Shown here: piece by piece, positions 45,801-60,000 of the stretch
Layout: each line of letters starts with the position of its first letter
Numbering within the stretch: the first letter of the stretch is position 1
Translations under genes and position numbers: made by a program
Origin: Brachionus koreanus
Taxonomy: Eukaryota > Rotifera > Eurotatoria > Ploima > Brachionidae
Reading direction: 5' to 3'
Length of the DNA stretch: 64,000 bases
Assembly (NCBI GenBank): GCA_016987375.1
Contig: PJRA01000401.1
Span: 1,743,034-1,807,033, forward strand
Notes under the pieces: generated by a model
The model's database searches: none
Told to the model about the DNA's origin: nothing
The model's input: the letters and a program-made list of their open reading frames with translations, nothing else

Positions 45801-46184
45801 AAACAAATATGATTATTTTAAGAACCCTGTTCAATAAAAAAAGGCCAATTTATGAATAAAAATGCCTCATTAGCTTCAATAATCGAAAGCGGTTTTTTAA
45901 GGATAGGCCAGAAATTTTTAATTTAAAAAAAAATAGTACCATTTTGAATCAGACCCAGAAAAGCCAATATTTCAAGCAACAAATTTGTATCCAAATGAAA
46001 TTAAGTGCAGAAAAAAATTATATTATCTTTTTTTCCCCAGTGTTTTTTTTTTTATTCTTGAAGAAAAAAATGCTAAAAATTTAAATAAAATATTTTTAAA
46101 ATTTAGACAACCAAAAAAAATTCACTACCATAATCCCTTGTTCGATATTGCAGCCTGATTAACCGTAGCACAAATTTGACGTTT

Positions 46185-46479
46185 CCAAAGACATGTTTTA
46201 AAGCTTAGGTCAGCAAATAGTTGTTTAAAAGTCACAGCTCACAAGCAAATTCAAAGACTTTACAAAGTAATGACTTTATTTTACAAGTCTATAAATATTT
46301 ATGATGAAAATAGTGTTGGGTACCGGCAATGACAGCCACTAGACTGCCAAAATTTTGTGTTTGCCGTTTTGATGTACAAAAACTGAATTTGAAAAATTTT
46401 TAAACGGCCACTGCTTTGCTTGTGAGCTGTGACTTTTCAACAACTCTTTGCAGACTCAAGCTTTAAAACATGTCTTTGG
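46185..46479. mobile_element. Hairpin element with about 66-bp inverted arms
   Basis: The left arm CCAAAGACATGTTTTAAAGC continues through GTCACAGCTCACAAGCAAA. The right arm (46414-46479) is its near-perfect reverse complement. The centre contains GTGTTGGGTACCGGCAATGA, similar to the end of the element at 42497-42655. It is non-coding. Confidence 0.7.
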
Positions 46480-46596
46480 AGCATGAAAATAAGTATGTTC
46501 AAAGGCAAAAACTTGATTGCATATTAAACTGGGTATCAAACATTGCGAAATTAATAAAAATAAAACTTTAGCGAATTAAATTAAATAAAATTTTAA

Positions 46597-46810
46597 CACT
46601 CTAAGGACCGGCTTTTTTTGTCAAAAAATTTGTTTTAATGTTACATTAGTTCCATAAAAGTCTGTAACATGAAAAAAACTAAATTTAAAAGATCATTTTC
46701 AAAGCTTTAAAATAAATATTAAAACATGTATATATGATTGATAGTTAATTAAAAAATTAAATTTGAATTTTTGAAAAAGTGTCAAAATGACATCGTCGGT
46801 CCTTTGAGTG
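46597..46810. mobile_element. TTAA-flanked inverted-repeat element (piggyBac-like MITE)
   Basis: The ends are CACTCTAAGGACCGGC and, as complement, CACTCAAAGGACCGAC. They are flanked by TTAA at 46593-46596 and 46811-46814. TTAA target duplication with CAC-type ends is the signature of the piggyBac superfamily. The 214-bp body has no transposase. Confidence 0.7.
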
Positions 46811-49429
46811 TTAAAGGCTTGTAAATTAAAATCATTGCAAATTATCACCAAGTTATGACTTGTACTTAAATCAGACTTTTTTGGACGTTTTTTCATTACT
46901 ATATTACAACTATGGTTCTGTATTAAAATAGAAGCTGTTAGTTAATTTATTTTATCCAGCGTTAAAGATTGGATCGAAAGAAAAAATAGAAAATGATCAT
47001 TTTTGTTAAAATTTTCTAAAAATGTCTCAAGACTTAGAACTAAGAAATTTTTTTCCTTATTCACATAGTTGATTTATTCATCAAGCACTGTCTCATAATT
47101 GAAGATAACATAAGTTAAGTTTATTGAATTTTGACTAGTGATTTTTTTTATTTTATCAGTTTTAAATTATTTTTTTTAATTTAAATTTTAAATTAGAATA
47201 ATAAATGAATAAAAAAAAAAGACGAATAATATTAAAAATTTTTATAAATTATTTAGTAAATATTGATTGTTAACATTATATTTATTTAATTTAACAGTTT
47301 AGCTACTTAACAAACGAAATGCATGAGTTAACTGAATTTATTAAAAGTGCTGCTAAGTACAATGTTAGACAGAATATTTTATTCAAGCTTGTAAATGGAT
47401 CAAGCTTCTTGATTTTTAATTACTTTTTGAGGCTTTATTTGCGATTAGTACCAAGTTATTAAATTCGTTTAAGTGGATAAGAAGTTATTATTTAAACAAA
47501 ATAATGGGAATATCCATTCTTTAGTCTCAAGAGATTTAAAGTGTAGGCAAGAGATAACATGGTAACTAGAGCTTAAGTAAAAGTGTTTTTAGATTTTATT
47601 TTTAATCAATGGTTATTTAAATTACTGACGGCTATTATCAATTCAAAATTTAACTTATGCCTGATTACTAAGTATTTTTTTAAATGCAAATTTAATTACA
47701 AATAATTGAGGATCTCAATTGATTTTTCTATTGTCAGTCATTATTTCCTCTTTTTTTATTGAAAATCTACTGCACACTATCACATACTTTTGATTTGTAC
47801 CCACGCACCCGCAGTAAATTTTGAAAGAGAATTAAAAGATCTACAATTCAGACCCTTGATGACTAGACCAGTCTTACACAAATTACATTTAATTTTTCAA
47901 AAAACGCGTTTTTCCGGTGCCCCTGTCACTTTCTAGAAATTTAATTTCACTTTTTTGTCTAATATGACCTTAGTTTTTATTTAGTCTCTTGTTAATTTTT
48001 TTAATTGACTTATTTTAGTCATAAATTTTTTCATACAATTCTTTCTAGAAAAAAAGGAAGTATCTTTTTCAATTTGCCTTTTAAAACAGTAATAAATGTT
48101 TTTTTTTCTGTTCTTTAGAAAAAAAATTTCAAATATCTATGATCACAAGTCTTACAATTGCCGAAAATATCAATATGGTCAAATAAAGAGAATGTATGAT
48201 TAATAAAAGGCAAATGAAAATTTTATCCTAAACCCTTTAAAATCTAAGACAAATGGCTTATTTTAGGTGGTTAAGACTTTTAAATAGAACAGAAATTTTC
48301 TTAATTAAGAAAAAAAGAGGCACTATACGCTAATTTTCTTTATTTGGAAAAAAAGAAAATATTCGACTCTATTTTTCAACCAGTTATATACTCAATAGAA
48401 AAATTGTTTTTTTTCAGAAAATTAAGAATAAAGAAGATTATCTTTTGTATATTCGTGTTTCTAACTAAATATTTTTAGATTAGAACAGCTTATAGCTAAA
48501 AAAATAAAATTTTAGATAGCTTTTAATCTAAAATTTTACAATTTAAAATGAATTAAACAGAAATAAATTTTACAAAAAATCCAAAATAATTTATTAAAAA
48601 TTATTTTATTCAAACTTGAAAATATTTTATTTAAAACTGAAAACTTTTATTTTTTATATGAAATTTTTACTAAAGAATAAGCTTTCGAAAAAAAAGCACT
48701 TACTTTACACATAAATGGCATTTTGAAATTTAATACAAAAAAAGCAAACAAAGATATTTCCTTTTTGGTGGATTAAAATTAATGATAATGTAATATATTT
48801 AAAAAAATATTGCAACTTAGTGCATCTATATTGCTCATTTTTATAATAAATTCTTAATATTTATGTGCAAAAAAGACAACAAGTTCAATGAGATTCAATT
48901 TGAAAATTGATAAATAAGAGATTAAAGATTTTATTTGAGGTAAAATACTTAAACATAACTTGTTGCATTTGTTGAAATTTTTTCAAGGATATTTTATAGT
49001 TAATTTTAATTTATCAAAAAATATAATATTTTTGTTCAATTTGTATCAAATTTCGCAATATCTCCATAAACTGTATTATCAATCAAAAATATTTTTATTT
49101 TTTTTAACTGGAATAATAATTTAGCAATAAAATTTAAAAAAATCACAAATTCATCAGTTATTAATTAAAAAAAATCATCTAATCTGGTGGAATATCTTAG
49201 AAGTTGTTTGACCTGATGTTAATATGTCCTATAGTGGTTCATTAACAAAATATGAATTCAAAATAAATTTCTATTCTAAGATCAAACTTTCTTAAACAAA
49301 ACAATACCAATAATTTGAATATTTAATAAAAATGGTTTCTAGATTTTTTTTAGGGAATATTTCCCTTTTTATTTTTTATCTTTGTCTATGATATTTATTT
49401 TTCCTGAAAAGAAATTTTATTGAAAATAT

Positions 49430-49500
49430 AATAATAATAATAAGCTACAGCAGACTAACTGCGGAGCAATGCGATAAGTGCCTTGCTATGGTAGCTGTCT
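49430..49500 (-). mobile_element. Possible LINE 3' tail (minus strand)
   Basis: On the minus strand a moderately GC-rich stretch (CCATAGCAAGGCACTTATCG) runs into a TTA microsatellite, the usual 3' end of CR1-like LINEs. No coding part is attached. Confidence 0.35.
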
Positions 49501-49559
49501 GATTTAACATAAACCTTAATAATGATAAAATATGTTAACAGTAAAAATTAATATTATTA

Positions 49560-49800
49560 GGAAAGATTCGAAAAGCTGAATGCAATGATATCACTCTTTA
49601 AAAAATATGATTAATATTTGGAATAGTCTACCTCAATACACTGTCAATTTTAAATCAATTAAAAACTTAACCATAGACAAATGGCTCAAAAAGAGTCTTA
49701 CGTACTACCATCACCTGAAACGGCCGCTTTATTTTTTACTATTACTTTATTTTTAAAATTTAAATAATTATGAAAAAAGTGCTATTATTACCATGAATAA
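49560..49800 (+). mobile_element. LINE C-terminal fragment
   Basis: The plus strand reads NIWNSLPQYTVNFKSIKNLT, then IDKWLKKSLTYYHH, the WNxLP...FK..LD ending of non-LTR reverse transcriptases, followed by a stop. Confidence 0.6.
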
Positions 49801-52651
49801 AATTAAAATATATTATTTATAATCTGAATTGCAATTCCTAGAATTCATTTAATATACTGCCAATTAGCATAAAAACCTTTAAAAAACAAAAAATCTATCT
49901 ATTTTCTAGTTTAATCAGTTTGAGAAATCACTCAATAAAATTATAACGACAAATTCTTGCAGAAAATACGCTCTTTGATTAAAAGACAATCATACAGATA
50001 AACTCAAGCATACACCGATTTGTATTCTAGATTTTAAATTATTGAAGATTTACTTATTAAAAAAATAAGTCGATAAAAATTAATGATTATTTTCTTTTTT
50101 GTACTTTTGTTGGGATAAGACCTTCTAGAATATTTAATTTTTTAGGTTTTTTGAAATTATTTTATTTGTTTTAGAACAAGAGTTAATATTTACTAATCAA
50201 AATATAAGATTTCTTAAAAAACTAGGTTTTAATTTTTAATTTAATAGAAAAAATATTATATTAAATCGCTCTTTGAAATATAGGTATGCTCAATTGACAA
50301 CTAATAATTTTTGAACTAAATACTTGACTTAAATATCAAGTAATTAATTACAAATAAAAAAGATCCATGTAAATTAAAATAAAAAGCACTATTGCTTTGT
50401 GTACTGATTTTGAAGAATTCGAAAAGCTCTTTATTAAATAATTACAAACATTTTTGAACACTTATTGCTTGAAATAATTAAGCTATTTAATTGAAAAAAA
50501 CAGCTGGTATTATTGATGTCATCATTTTGAAGCTCTTAATGAAAATAAATAAAATTTTATTATCGCTGTTTATTACTTTCATATTTAATTGAGAAAAAGT
50601 AATTTTCTTTAATGGAAAATTTAGTTCTAAAATAATTATAAAAATTAAAATTATCAGTAAATTAATAAAAACAAAAAAATTTCTTAAAATTTTACTATAA
50701 TTTTTTTCCTAATTTATCTTTTTGATCAAAAATTCCAACTCACTATAGAAAAAACTTGCTTATAAAATCAAAAAATAAATTGCAATAAGTTTAAATTAAA
50801 ATCATATAAAAATAAATTTTAGCAGAGATTAATCGAATTTTAATAGATTTCTATTTTGTTTTGAGTTCTTTTTTCAATTATTTTAAACTGATGATTATAA
50901 AATTTAACACTAAAGCAAGTTTTGTTTTAAAATTTTTCTTATTTTTAAATAAATATGATTTTAAATAAAAAAATCACTATCCTACTTATAAAAAAAAATA
51001 AAATTAATTAATCAAAGCATTATTTAAGTTTAAAATAAAACAAAATGAAAAAAACTTATTAAATATTACAATAATCTTTTGATAACTTTAAAATTTTTTT
51101 CTTATTTATCATCAGAATTTCACTCTTAAAATTTGGTGTATTTTGAATTATATGAAAAAACCTAAGCTTGACTAAACATTAAATTATGAAGAATCGAAAT
51201 CCAAACATTGTAAATCCTTCAAATAACATTGAACAAAAAAAAAGAATCAGCTTTTCTAAATCTCAAAATAAGCTTTATTTATTTTTAGATCATCATCTTA
51301 ATATTAAGTCAATTCGCTTTAAGATAATGCAAAGCAACCAAACTAAGTCAAGTTTACACTGCTAAGTATTTTTGTTGTCTTTGAAGTTAAAACGAACATT
51401 AAAAATAGGGTACAATAATTTTTTTTATAGAATCAAAATATTTTCAAAAAAATGAGCACTTTTTATATTGTTTTCCAATAGATTAAAATTAGATATTTAA
51501 TTAATTATCGCTTAAGTTTTAGCTAAAATAGATATGTCTAAAATTAAATTTTCTTTTTTTTTTAATGATTTTAATTAAAGCCATATTTAATACAGAATTT
51601 AAAATACGAAAAAGTGATTAGCAACTGAATTAATTTTTTTCAAGCAAAATAAAAATATCTCAAATTAATTAGAATTGAAAAAGTCATTTGACCAGTTTAA
51701 TCGCCTAACACTAATCCTAGCTTATTTTTTTTTGATCTAAAATAAAAAATTTATGAGATATTATTAAATTTGATCTTATCACTAACATGCATTGTTTTGT
51801 CTTTATTATGCAATAACTTGGAATTCAATCTATTAGAAACTTTGATATTCTTTGGAGGGAAATTTTTAAGACTTTTGTTTAAATATTTTTGCCAAAAGCT
51901 AAATTATTCACTTTGAATGAACCGTATTACTTTTTAACACCCAAACATAAAATAAAATCTATACTTATCTTAAAGCTTTTTAGAGACCCTCGGTATTAGA
52001 TTACAGATTTTATCTTAAGTAAATGTTATGACAAGCAAGTTTAACCATTTGTGGATAGAATATACTATGCTTAAGTGGAGTTTTTTGTCTGGAATAAAAG
52101 ATGAATATGATTAGAGAACTAATTATGGTAATTTATCCTCTTTGATTGTTACCGAGTTTGGTTAAGAACATTGTCTATATAAGCTTAAGCTAAATGATTT
52201 ATACTTACACCGTTTGCTTCGTTTCATACAAATATTTGCTTGAAACACACAAAAGATATAATTACATATAAGACATTCATCATATTTTTACATTTAATTG
52301 TTATAAATAAATCACCCAAGTTTGAAGTAAAAAATTCAAGATCTTTATATTTTTTCATATTATCAAAATTGAAAATATCAATCTAAAAACTTTTTTTAAG
52401 GTTTGCATTTGAGTGCATTTGAAAAAGATGAAAAAAAGCGTTCAAATTAATTATTATGCAATGGAAAGAAAATGTTATACGCTTTTTAAAACCTCTTGAA
52501 AGATTGAGCTTAAATTTTCAAATAATTTTAAATAAAGAGTCACCTTTTAGTAAGTTTTTTTTTCTAAATTGGCAGGTAACATATTTACTACTAACTTAAA
52601 CTTTTTTAAAATTTTATCACTTTTTATTAAATGTAATAATCGTTATTTAAC

Positions 52652-52780
52652 TCGAGAGTCAGCCTCTACTTAATTTACGATATATCAGACAATTTTTACT
52701 TCACATTTTATTATAATAATTATTGTTCAATTAGATTCATTTCTCAATCAATTCAATAGTTCTTATTCAGTAAAACGTTT
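52652..52780 (+). mobile_element. LINE 3' tail, second copy of the 12.7-kb family
   Basis: It shares with 12672-12792 the blocks GAG(T/C)CAGC(C/A)TCTA, TTATAATxATTATTGT(A/T)CAATTAGATT, AATCAAT and the terminal TAAAACGTTT. Only the 3' untranslated end is present, as expected from 5'-truncated retrotransposition. Confidence 0.6.
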
Positions 52781-54419
52781 TTTAAAAAAATTTAAAAAAA
52801 AAGAAGGAATAAAATCTATTTTTTATATACAAACAAATTTTTTTCTAATAAAATTCAGGAAAATCCATTCACTCGTAACAATTAGAGAAGCATTTTAAAA
52901 CCGAATTGGTTTAAAGGGTATTCTAAGAAAAAAAAAGTTGTTCTTATCTTTAATCTTTGTTTAAACAATTTGATAACTAATTCAAAATAATCTTTTTCAT
53001 AAAAAAAACAGATTTGAATAAAAACACTAATGTTTATGAGATTTTAATGTATTGCTAATGGATTTCCTAAAATTTTTTTTATAGACATTTTTGGCAATTA
53101 TCTTTATTAAAATGCGAAATATTTTCACCGTTCTTACAAAAAAATTCAATTAATTCGAAAGTAAACAAGCTTAATATTTTAAGAGAGATCCAGAGAAATT
53201 TTGAGTGTGCATCCCGAAAAATAGTTTTCTTCTAAATTATGCTTATTTGATTTTTGGCACTTTTGTTGAGCAGAAAACGATATATTTTGAAAAAAAATAA
53301 CATGGATTACCAGATAAAATATATCCAAAATCATGTTAATTTTACTATGTTCCATGTTTTTTTTTTGTAAGCTGATGTTTATTATGAAATTACTTATTAA
53401 TTTCTTTTTTCAATTATTTTTTATTTCATTGAAAATAAATATTCTAAGGGTTCAATCATTATCAGGTTGAGTGTAATTTTTGCAAAAATTTACATGATAA
53501 AAAATAGCTAGTCTAGATCTTAAAATGATTGATAATAAAGGCTAAAATATACTTCCTAATAGAACGGATGCTTTTTTTAGTTTACAAAATTTTCTTCTTT
53601 GGCCCAGAAAAGATATAATTATTATATTTTTTGTGATTTTGGCGGCCAAAAAATTCTTAAAATTTATTCTTAACTTTAAGTTTAATTTCTATACTTTTTA
53701 TGTTTCTATTATTAAAAAGTAACCTAAAAAAACTTTTTCAACTCTTTGATTATTTTAAATCTCAGTTAACAAATGGTAAATTTCCTATATCCTTAATGTC
53801 TTTCTTGTCAAAACGAATTGGATTAGATTATTATATTTGCCATTAAAATTCTGACAAAGAATGATAACTTCCTTAAATTTTTAAAAATTACAAAAAGAAC
53901 ATTCTTTTTTGACTAGAAAAACATAAAAAGTACACAAGTTATATAATTTTTTTTTAAAGTTATTTCCAGGACATTTCTGCTTATTTTTTTACTGTCATCC
54001 GATAAATTTAATGCAAACCATTCATTCTAATGGAAAATTAGTGATTATTTTTTATTTTTTAAATTATTTGTTTAGTTAAAAATGAAAATAACAAATGGAA
54101 AAATCACATTTTCCAAGTGGAATAAAAAATTTTTACAAAATATTCCTATTATTAAAAAAATGGAAAATTTTCAGAGAACAAAGTTAATTAGTTTGCACAA
54201 CCAACTAAATTGGACACACTTTTCTTTGTTAGCAAATATAGAGATGAGATATTTACAAATAAAATCAATTTTTTAATTGAGAATATTATTTTATTATTAT
54301 TTGTTTATTTTAAGCCTCATAGGCAAATAGAAGATAAAAAAATTAATAAAAAAACTACAAAATTTTAACCAATAAATTTAGACTTGTTTATAAGTTAAAG
54401 TCAACTGAATTGACTTTAC

Positions 54420-54626
54420 TTGAAAACAAGTCTGATTTCAACTTGCTTAAATTCATTTTCAGAAAAAAATATCAAAAAATTACAAACAATTCAGAATACA
54501 ACAGTAAGATCTTTATTCAGATTAAGATATGATATTCTCTTCAATTTTATGCATTACGAGGCTTTTAATAAATTTAAGCATAGATTCATCGTCTTTAGTA
54601 AAGACCGACTGAAAATATTCGTTTAA
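54420..54626 (+). mobile_element. LINE C-terminal fragment
   Basis: A 68-codon open frame contains FSEKNIKKLQTIQNTTVRSL, resembling the LQxIQNxAxR block after the reverse-transcriptase palm of LINEs. There is no start context, and the flanks are non-coding. Confidence 0.5.
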
Positions 54627-55769
54627 AATTTCTTTAATAGTATCTGATTCATTTATAAGTGGATTATCTTTGTCTAAAATAGCTTTGTTTTTGATTTTAA
54701 ATTTTATTTTTGATTTGAAGGAGCATTAGCTCGTTACTATCAAACTATAAAATTAATAATTTTGCTTTTATTCGTTTTTTTACAATAAATTTTAAAATAA
54801 AGATTCTATTTCTGGTATGTTTATTTCCTATTTAGAAAATCTTCAGCCTTTTTTTTTATCCCTTTTTTTGCTTGAAAAAAAAGGTCGTATTCGCGGGAAA
54901 TTTTAATCATAAAAACTTAAAGATTCTTCTTTTGTAAAATCATTAAAATGAAAAAAAATTCTGGTGGGAAAATTTTCGAATAATTTTTTTTTGGTGTATT
55001 GGAATTTTTGATTTTTAATTTCTGGTACATCTGTTTAACTGAATTTGAGGTTTTAAAAATCCTTTTTGTGCTTTCTAACTAAAAGGCTTAAAATAAATTC
55101 TAAAAAGTACATCCTTTCTATTTGTGGGATCTATTGTAAATAGTTCAAAAATCGAATATATTTTGGTCATTTTTAAGGTCTTGTTTTAGGGTACCTTTTT
55201 CTTTATTGACACATTTTATAAAAAAATCAAAAAAATTTTAGTAAAATAATTAAGTTAAAACCAAAAAGTCAATAATGTCAATGGAAATTAAAAATTAATT
55301 TTTTTGTATAATTTTAAATCATTCCTTTTTTTTCATTGAAATTGAAATTGGCAAAATTTTAAAATAAATTTTACTGTCAATTTTTATTATCACTTTTCAC
55401 ATTGCTTTATTATGATTCTACCAAGAGTTTTTATAAACAAATTTAATGTTCTAACAAATATTTAACAAATTTTTATTTTATTTATTTCAAGAAAACATCT
55501 CATGAGTGATGTAAGAGAAATAAAGAAATAAAAAATAAAACAAAATTTTAGAATAAAATTCACATAATTGAATTTCTAGATTAAATTTATTTTTCTTTTG
55601 TCGCTTTTTAGTATTTTTTACTATGTGATTTTAAAAAAATAAAAATATTTCAAATTCTATTTAACAAGGTTTTATTTAACTAATTAAATATTTAAATTTC
55701 AATAGGATAAAAATTATATCTCTGACATAACTTAAGTAAAATATCAGAAATAATGCAATATTATATTTA

Positions 55770-57066
55770 CTAAACATTGTTTTGTAAATTGCTTTTTGAC
55801 TTATCATTCAAAGAATGCATTGCATAACTTGAATTATTTTGAGGTGGATTTTGTACTGGGTTTTTGGAATATAACCAAGTAGCTAGGGATACAATGCCAA
55901 TGGCCATCACGGTCGATAAATCAAGCGGAATGTCGAATATTATCCAAGAAAGAACACCTGTAAACATTAGCTCCAGTGCACTGGCAAAAGTTTTTAAAAT
56001 TGAATTCAAATTTTTTAGAAAAAAACTTGTCACAATTCCGATTGCTGCATTGTTGATCATAATTAAAACAACTTTAAGATGAAATACTTCACTTAGAGAT
56101 TGATAAGTAAATGCTTCAATAAGACCGCCTCGGCTTCCATCATTAGGTACATAAACACATAGCAAAAGCACATTGCATATTATTGAATCTACATACATAA
56201 ATACATTTTGCAGCATTATGTCTACATTGTTATCTTTTTCTTTTAGTATAAACTCATTGTATACGCCAGCAAAACAAGAGGAGAACACTTGAACAAGAAT
56301 CAAAATTAAACTTGTATTTAAATAATCTCCTAATTGCATTTCATTGGTAGAATTGGATGCATGTGAATAGCTTATTTGTTTTATGATGCAACCCGCCGTT
56401 AGTAAAATAAGTGACATCCACTGGATTTGGCTTAGACGTTTAGAAAACAAAATTTGGAAAACAACGCCGGTTACTACTACTCGAAATTGAAGAAGGAGAA
56501 AATAAGTTGTCGGATCATAAGAGCTCAAATTCACAAAAGTTAAATTATTGTATAAACAGTACAAAAAACTTGGAACAAAATATTTCATAAAAACTTTTTT
56601 TTTTCAAATTAGATTAATAAAATTTTTAAAAATTAAGATTTTATTACTTTTCTGATTTTTTGATAGTTCATTCCACATTGTAAACAAAGAATTGCTAAAA
56701 ACATAAAAATAAAAGAGAAATAAATTCAAATTTATGAGATTTTACTTTTTTAAATAGGCTGCACTCGAAAAAACGAGCTTCAAAAATTCAGTCAAAAGCA
56801 CCACTGTAATCGGATTGTAGTTAAATTTATTTTCTTTGTTTTTACTAGCCGTTACCAATAGACCTAATTTTAATAGAAATAAAGTCTGCTTAGTTTTTTA
56901 ATCTAGAATTACCTTGATTTATAAACAAGGCCATATAGGCAATGAATACAACAAAGCTCAATTTTGTTGGAAACAAATTTTTCAAGCTCGACATTGGATT
57001 TTTACTGCTCATTTTTTCATTTATAATTTCAAAATCCTCATTTAAAAGCGATTGTTTTAAACTCAT
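55770..57066 (-). CDS. Nucleotide-sugar transporter, SLC35A family
   Basis: Exons (minus): 57066-56913, 56863-56746, 56694-56648 (47 nt) and 56593-55770; 1,143 nt, 380 residues, phases 1, 2, 1 all matching. A short cytosolic N terminus is followed by several hydrophobic membrane segments. Family signatures are GLLVTASKN after the first segment, VVLLTEFLKLVFSSAAYL, FVPSFLYCLYNNLTFVNLSS, and LSQIQWMSLILLTAGCIIKQ. The C terminus is polar and Asn-rich. Family members exchange nucleotide sugars for nucleotide monophosphates across Golgi or ER membranes. The substrate (CMP-sialic acid, UDP-galactose, UDP-GlcNAc or other) cannot be read from sequence, and the transporter could belong to the SLC35A1-A5 branches. 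Confidence 0.88.
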
Positions 57067-60000
57067 TAAAAAAAAAAAACTAATCTAAACAATTTTATTC
57101 TTTGTTCATAAATGTTTGACCAAATAAAAGGGTTTGTTTAATACAAATCAAATTTATCTTTTTTAGACCCAGATAAATTTATAATTAACATTTGCTAAAA
57201 TTAAAATATTTTATTCAATTTTTGTTTTATTGAAATAAAATAAAAAACATAATTTTTATATTGAATGCCTACTATTTGAAATTTTATTAAACGTTTCTAA
57301 TATAACTTATATGAAATTATTTTAAATTGAAAAATTAAATAATATATGATGCTTTTCAAGTTAAAATTGTCTTTTATTTTCTTAAAAGTGAAGAGTTGGC
57401 ATTCAAAAATGAAGCGTATTAAAATATGTTAAATATTTTGAGCTATAAAGCACTAAAAATCCTTTTTAAAGATTTAAGAAAAGTGATAAGTTTTGATAAA
57501 AATAAAAAATTCTGTTTTGAATTTAATTAATAGCTAATATTTGTTAAAAATTTAAATTCAAGTACTGAACGAAATTTTCTTAAAACTAACTGTTAATAAT
57601 CTAATAATTTTAATCTTTTCATTTAAAAAAAATTATTACTTTGCGATTTTATAAAAATAAAAATTCATGTACCGTAGTTCCTAGCTAAGGTAAAATATTT
57701 CTAGTCTTATCTAAACTCTTTTAGGTTTGGAGGAAAATTTTTTTGATCATTTGATGTTTAACCAAGAAAAAAAAATCAAATTTTCAATTTTTAACTTACT
57801 CAAAAAAAATTTACTCGAGCATTTTTGATTTCATTTTATAGAATTTAAAAAAAAAACTTAAAATCAGAAAAAAAACTATCAATAAATAAATGCTAATTTT
57901 TCAAAAAAATTTACATTAATAAACTAAGACGTGTATACTTTAAGTTAAGCAAATTAGAAGCTAAATAATTAGAGAAGTGATCAATTTTGAATTCAAAAAG
58001 CATAAAATCTTTTTTTGAATGCTTTGCGATGTCATTTGATTTTTTGTTTAGAAACGTTTGTTAAATATTTTTGAAAAAAATTAAATTAAAATTTTTGAAC
58101 CCTCAAAAAAATTTACCAATTTAATGAATTTTAACACATTTCTGCATGCTCGTACTCCTAAATTTTGAATTTTGACTATTTGACTCAATATTTTAGATAT
58201 TCATATTTTCGAGGAATATCTAAAATTTAATAAGATTAATATGTGACTAAGTTTTGCTACACAAGCTTTTTTGAAGAATGAATTATTTAGATTTTTTTAT
58301 TTTGCTTTAAAAAAAGTTATCATTAAGTAAATTTTATTTAAAATATTTTAGTTTAAAAAATATTTTTTGATTTGAAAATGAAGCTATAATTTTTTACTCT
58401 TTAAGCATCAACGCTATAAAAAAATTGAAAAAATTTTTTTGAATTGAAGCCATAGTAACTAAGTTCCGCAAATATAACGCTATTTTAAAACATTCATATT
58501 CAAAAGTGAAGTTTATTTAAAGTAATTACTAATTTTTATTAATTATGATTCTACCTAAAATTAATTATTTGTTTAAAAAAGATTATTGAAAATGAAGGAT
58601 GAAATTCCTAATTCGAATTTTAATCTAGATTTTTTTAAAAGGCAATTTTGAAAATAAAATCCAATTTAAATAGCATAGAAAACTAAAAAAGATCTAAGGT
58701 AACAAAAATTAATTCTTTTATAATGACTGAAGTTGATTTAGAATTATAATTTCATTTAAAAAATGAAATTAAATAATAAAAGTAAAATTATTAAAATTTA
58801 ATCTTACATTCTTAATAAAAGAAATTTTAAGCATTGTGAAATTTGGTAAAAAATATTGAATGAAGAAGGAGAAAAATTAAATAATTTAGAAGCTATTTTT
58901 GAAAAAATATGTAGAGCTTTTTGATTCATTTTTTCAAAAATTTTCCTCTAGGAGTGAAAATTATTTTATCTTAAAGGATCTATAATTAATTGCCCCATAT
59001 AAAAGGATTATATGGGACAATAGAAGTAAGACATTGAAAAATCAAATTTCTACAAATATTGTGATACACCTCGATGAACTGAAACAAAATATGTCAGAAT
59101 CTTAACTTGATCTTCCTTGAATTCCCTATTTTTGCCCATCGCTACTTTAGCTAAAATTTGCTCATCTTGGTCATTTTTCAACCTAAATTGGCTTTATGTA
59201 TATTAAAATGCTCAAAATTAACTAAAAAATCAGATCTAATAAGATCAGAAAATATTTTTAGAAAAAGTTTGAGTTTGTAAATTTTTTAATTTCAAATTAA
59301 ATTTAAAAATAAAAATTAGAAAAAATATTTTAGAATTTGTCTACTTTGTTTGAGATTTAATTTAATTTTTTATTACTGATAATTTTTAATGATTAAAAAT
59401 AAAATAATTTTTTTTTTTAAATCTATTTTAATAAGACAAAAAAGAGGTATAAAGATTTTTTAAAATAATTCATTCATTTTTAAATAGTTTATTTAGTATC
59501 AGAAATCGTTATTTCATTTTTTTTTTAATTAATGATACAACATTCTCTTGCAGATGTTCTCTATCACAATCTAAAAAAAATATATTGAAATTAACTTATC
59601 CTTTTTGTATTGCTCGATACCTAAATACCACTTTTTACATGTTAGTTACATGAGAACATGCACAAAATACTCTCGCGCCAGGTTTCCAATCGCAGTACCA
59701 TTCCTAAATTGGATCCATAATTGAAACTATTGAATATTTTATCCAATTATTATGAAAAAATTCAAAAGAAAATCTAGACTTTTTTTGACTCGAATAAGTT
59801 CTTCTCACTCCGCAAAAAATCTGCAAACATATTCTGCATTTTTCTCTAAATGCGAAATAGTATACGGAACACATTTTTTTGTTGGTAAATTTTATGCTTT
59901 TAAGATTTTAATGATGAATGAAAAAAAAGTAATTTTTCCGTATTTTACTTTTGTAAAATTACATAAATTTTAGAAAATTAAAATTAATTTGGTTTTAAAA

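Larger units (their letters stand above)
45801..55769. other. Intergenic, gene-poor region
   Basis: No host gene was recognised. It contains one hairpin element, one TTAA-flanked element and at least three LINE-derived pieces, listed separately. The rest is A+T-rich with short chance frames only. Confidence 0.6.

Noticed and set aside
46699..46896. 65-codon open frame on the minus strand
   Set aside because: It overlaps the TTAA-flanked inverted-repeat element and its end, and has no recognisable domain.
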